DNA of 26,423 nucleotides from an uncultured Ruminococcus sp. (GTDB lineage Bacteria; Bacillota; Clostridia; Oscillospirales; Ruminococcaceae): contig UQYK01000022.1 of NCBI GenBank assembly GCA_900545285.1, positions 1 to 26,423 on the forward strand, in the 5' to 3' direction. Of the stretch, positions 24,932-26,423 are shown piece by piece (positions within the stretch are counted from its first letter, which is position 1; every line of letters starts with the position of its first letter). The notes under the pieces are model-generated. The model made no database searches, was not told the DNA's origin, and saw nothing but the letters and a program-made list of their open reading frames with translations. Both the position numbers and the translations under genes were made by a program.

Positions 24932-25384
24932 ATGCATACGTTTTGGATCAAAACCTGTAATCTCCTGGTGCTTGCGGCACTAATTTTCGGATACAACGCA
25001 GCTTTGCACAGCCGCTCCCAGGAAGAAACGATTACCAAGCTGCAAAACGAACTGACACAACAGGAAACAGAAGATTCCGCCGCATCCGATGCAGAAGCTG
25101 CCTCTCCCTATGCTGACGGCACCTACACCGGCAAAGCCCAGGGATACGGCGGCACTGTCTCCGTAGCAGTCACCATCCAGGACGGCACCATTACAGATGT
25201 GGCAATCGTATCGGCAAAGCAGGAGGATGCCGCCTATTTTGACGCGGCAAAGGGTGTCATTGATGAAATTCTGGAAGCACAGACCACAGAGGTAGACACA
25301 GTCAGCGGTGCAACATTCAGCTCAAGCGGCATTCTCCATGCTGTTGCGGATGCGCTGGGAAAGGCGGAACAAGCAAATGCGTAA
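24932..25384 (+). CDS. Single-domain membrane-anchored FMN-binding protein
   Basis: A 150-aa protein with one N-terminal membrane helix (about 8-25), a short charged coiled segment (about 30-48), and one FMN_bind domain (about 58-145: YADGTYTGKAQGYGG to VDTVSGATFSSSG) with the expected flavinylated Thr128. It begins 7 nt after the four-domain protein and overlaps the next gene by 8 nt, indicating translational coupling. The ribosome site is weak (GGGGG about 12 nt before the ATG). By analogy with NqrC/RnfG-type proteins it would hand electrons between the Fe-S membrane protein and the larger flavoprotein; direction of flow is inference. Confidence 0.88.
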   Translation: MHTFWIKTCNLLVLAALIFGYNAALHSRSQEETITKLQNELTQQETEDSAASDAEAASPYADGTYTGKAQGYGGTVSVAVTIQDGTITDVAIVSAKQEDAAYFDAAKGVIDEILEAQTTEVDTVSGATFSSSGILHAVADALGKAEQANA

Positions 25385-26231
25385 ACAAAAATGGACTCCC
25401 AAAAAGATACATACCTACCTGCGGGCACTGATTCAGCTGCTTTTCTTCCTCTTTCTTCCCTCGGCATTCACCACCGCATTTTCCGGTATCAAAACCATCC
25501 TGACGCAAATCGGAAGCGGCAGTCCTGTTGCCATGAGTGCATTTTTAACTGTGCTGCTGGCGCTGTGTGCCTATACAATTGTGTTCGGCCGCTTCTTCTG
25601 CGGCTATGCCTGTGCATTCGGCACCTTAGGAGATGCTGTACACACCGGTTATCTATTTCTCTGCAAAAAAGCCAAGAAAAAGCCACCGCTTTTGAAAAAA
25701 AGCTGGCAAAAGCTCCTGTCGTATCTGAAATACGTCATTTTGCTGGCAATTGTTCTGCTCTGCTTCTTCGGCGTATACGGCAACCTGCGCGGTTTTAGCC
25801 CATGGGATGTATTTTCCATGATTCGTGCCGGAAATTTCCACTTGAGCGGTTATCTACCGGGACTTCTCCTGCTGCTCCTGATTCTGGCCGGCATGGTGTT
25901 CTGTGAACGGTTTTTTTGCCGGTTTTTGTGCCCTATGGGTGCTGTGTTCAATCTGCTGCCGATTCTGCCGCTGTTCGCTGTTCGCCGCAAAAAGGAAGAT
26001 TGTGCAAAGGGATGCAGTGCCTGCACCCGGTGCTGTCCGTCTCAGCTTTCTCTGCCGGAATCCGGCAGCTTTGCTGTAAACAGCGACTGCTTCCAGTGCC
26101 AGAAGTGCCTGGACATCTGCCCGAAGAAAAATGCACGCAGCGGCTTCGGCTTTCTCCGGGGCAATGCAGTCTGGTTCACCATACTCCGCGCAGCAATCCT
26201 GGCGGCAGTTCTGATTTTAGCCGGTATTTAA
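25377..26231 (+). CDS. NapH-like 4Fe-4S polytopic membrane protein
   Basis: A 284-aa integral membrane redox protein of the NapH/YccM/NosR-like group. Membrane helices lie at about 17-35, 52-70, 117-135, 159-177 and 262-283. Two intramembrane-side motifs, FCGYACAFGT (Cys75, Cys79) and FCRFLCPMG (Cys181, Cys185), are typical of Fer4_5 proteins. Two ferredoxin-type clusters follow: CAKGCSACTRCCP (Cys209, 213, 216, 220) and CFQCQKCLDICP (Cys238, 241, 244, 248). It can pass electrons from the cytoplasm or quinone pool to the extracytoplasmic FMN proteins encoded upstream. The start overlaps the previous stop by 8 nt. It is the last gene; a terminator follows and no apbE is present in the operon. 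Confidence 0.9.
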   Translation: MRKQKWTPKKIHTYLRALIQLLFFLFLPSAFTTAFSGIKTILTQIGSGSPVAMSAFLTVLLALCAYTIVFGRFFCGYACAFGTLGDAVHTGYLFLCKKAKKKPPLLKKSWQKLLSYLKYVILLAIVLLCFFGVYGNLRGFSPWDVFSMIRAGNFHLSGYLPGLLLLLLILAGMVFCERFFCRFLCPMGAVFNLLPILPLFAVRRKKEDCAKGCSACTRCCPSQLSLPESGSFAVNSDCFQCQKCLDICPKKNARSGFGFLRGNAVWFTILRAAILAAVLILAGI

Positions 26232-26262
26232 AAGTTCAAACGAAACGTTCTCTGTACAACAA

Positions 26263-26305
26263 AAAACACGCACGATCCTTTCATCAGGACTGTGCGTGTT
26301 TTTTT
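26263..26305 (+). terminator. Terminator of the flavin/Fe-S operon
   Basis: Stem AAAACACGCAC/GTGCGTGTTTT (11 bp) with an 18-nt loop and a T-rich tail, about 30 nt after the last stop codon. Confidence 0.92.
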
Positions 26306-26331
26306 CTTTGCTGGTTTTTTCAAAAGTAAGA

Positions 26332-26423
26332 ACTTGCCTTCACAAGAAATATATGTGGATTTTCGAGCATAATTTTGTTGCAGACAAGGCGAAAATACGC
26401 AGGCGGGCTGTCGCCCGGCAAGT
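26332..26423. repeat. Possible palindromic intergenic element at the right edge
   Basis: ACTTGCC (26332-26338) and GGCAAGT (26417-26423) form terminal inverted repeats about 92 bp apart, with an internal GGGC/GCCC hairpin (26405-26416) and a TTGT/ACAA pair. No ORF, promoter or tRNA is evident. It may be an interspersed repeat, a MITE-like unit or an RNA fold cut by the window edge. Confidence 0.35.

Overview
The window looks like chromosomal DNA from an anaerobic, cellulolytic, low-to-mid GC Firmicute, most likely a Ruminococcus-type member of the Oscillospiraceae. The evidence is a Ruminococcus-style lipoprotein GH5 glucanase with tandem binding modules, a PduL-type phosphotransacylase, pyruvate formate-lyase (PFL) metabolism, strong AAGGAGG ribosome sites, a recurrent YfhO-type membrane protein and FMN-binding-domain redox proteins. 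No mobile element, CRISPR array, tRNA or rRNA gene was seen.

Layout. (1) 1-3410, minus strand: the start of a cytidylate-kinase-like protein, a GH5 lipoprotein glucanase and a PduL phosphotransacylase. (2) 3763-6137: a CorC/HlyC-type ion transporter (plus) and a CorA-type Mg2+ channel (minus) converge on a shared terminator; both appear to use TTG starts, and corA has a 28-codon upstream ORF. (3) 6370-9932, minus: a pyruvate formate-lyase locus in which the enzyme is split. A 695-aa core carries the Cys-Cys site but lacks the glycyl-radical domain. Then come a 69-aa unknown protein, a separate 79-aa glycyl-radical domain and the activating enzyme. (4) 10383-11527: an S66 peptidase homologue lacking the expected nucleophile, and a decayed TspO gene. 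(5) 11682-15062, minus: a zinc-ribbon/TM/caspase-like/WG-repeat protein and GAPDH. (6) 15475-20544: a degenerate kinase-like protein with a structured leader, a 1091-aa YfhO protein ending in a SHOCT-like motif, and a 66-aa membrane protein behind a perfect consensus promoter. (7) 20605-22909: a lipoprotein, rsmE and a Cys-rich acidic anchored protein. (8) 23215-26231, plus: an operon for an extracytosolic flavin electron relay (four FMN-binding domains, then one, then a NapH-like Fe-S membrane protein). Its promoter is followed directly by repeated palindromes resembling DtxR/IdeR iron boxes.

How the genes fit together: GH5 starts extracellular beta-glucan breakdown, GAPDH is central glycolysis, PFL turns pyruvate into acetyl-CoA plus formate, and PduL can convert acetyl-CoA to acetyl-phosphate for ATP formation. 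The flavin/Fe-S operon could move electrons across the membrane. Most promising novelties: the split PFL operon with its unknown third small protein, the caspase-like WG-repeat membrane protein, and the iron-box-controlled multi-flavin relay. All functions are inferred from sequence reading alone; no database search was run.
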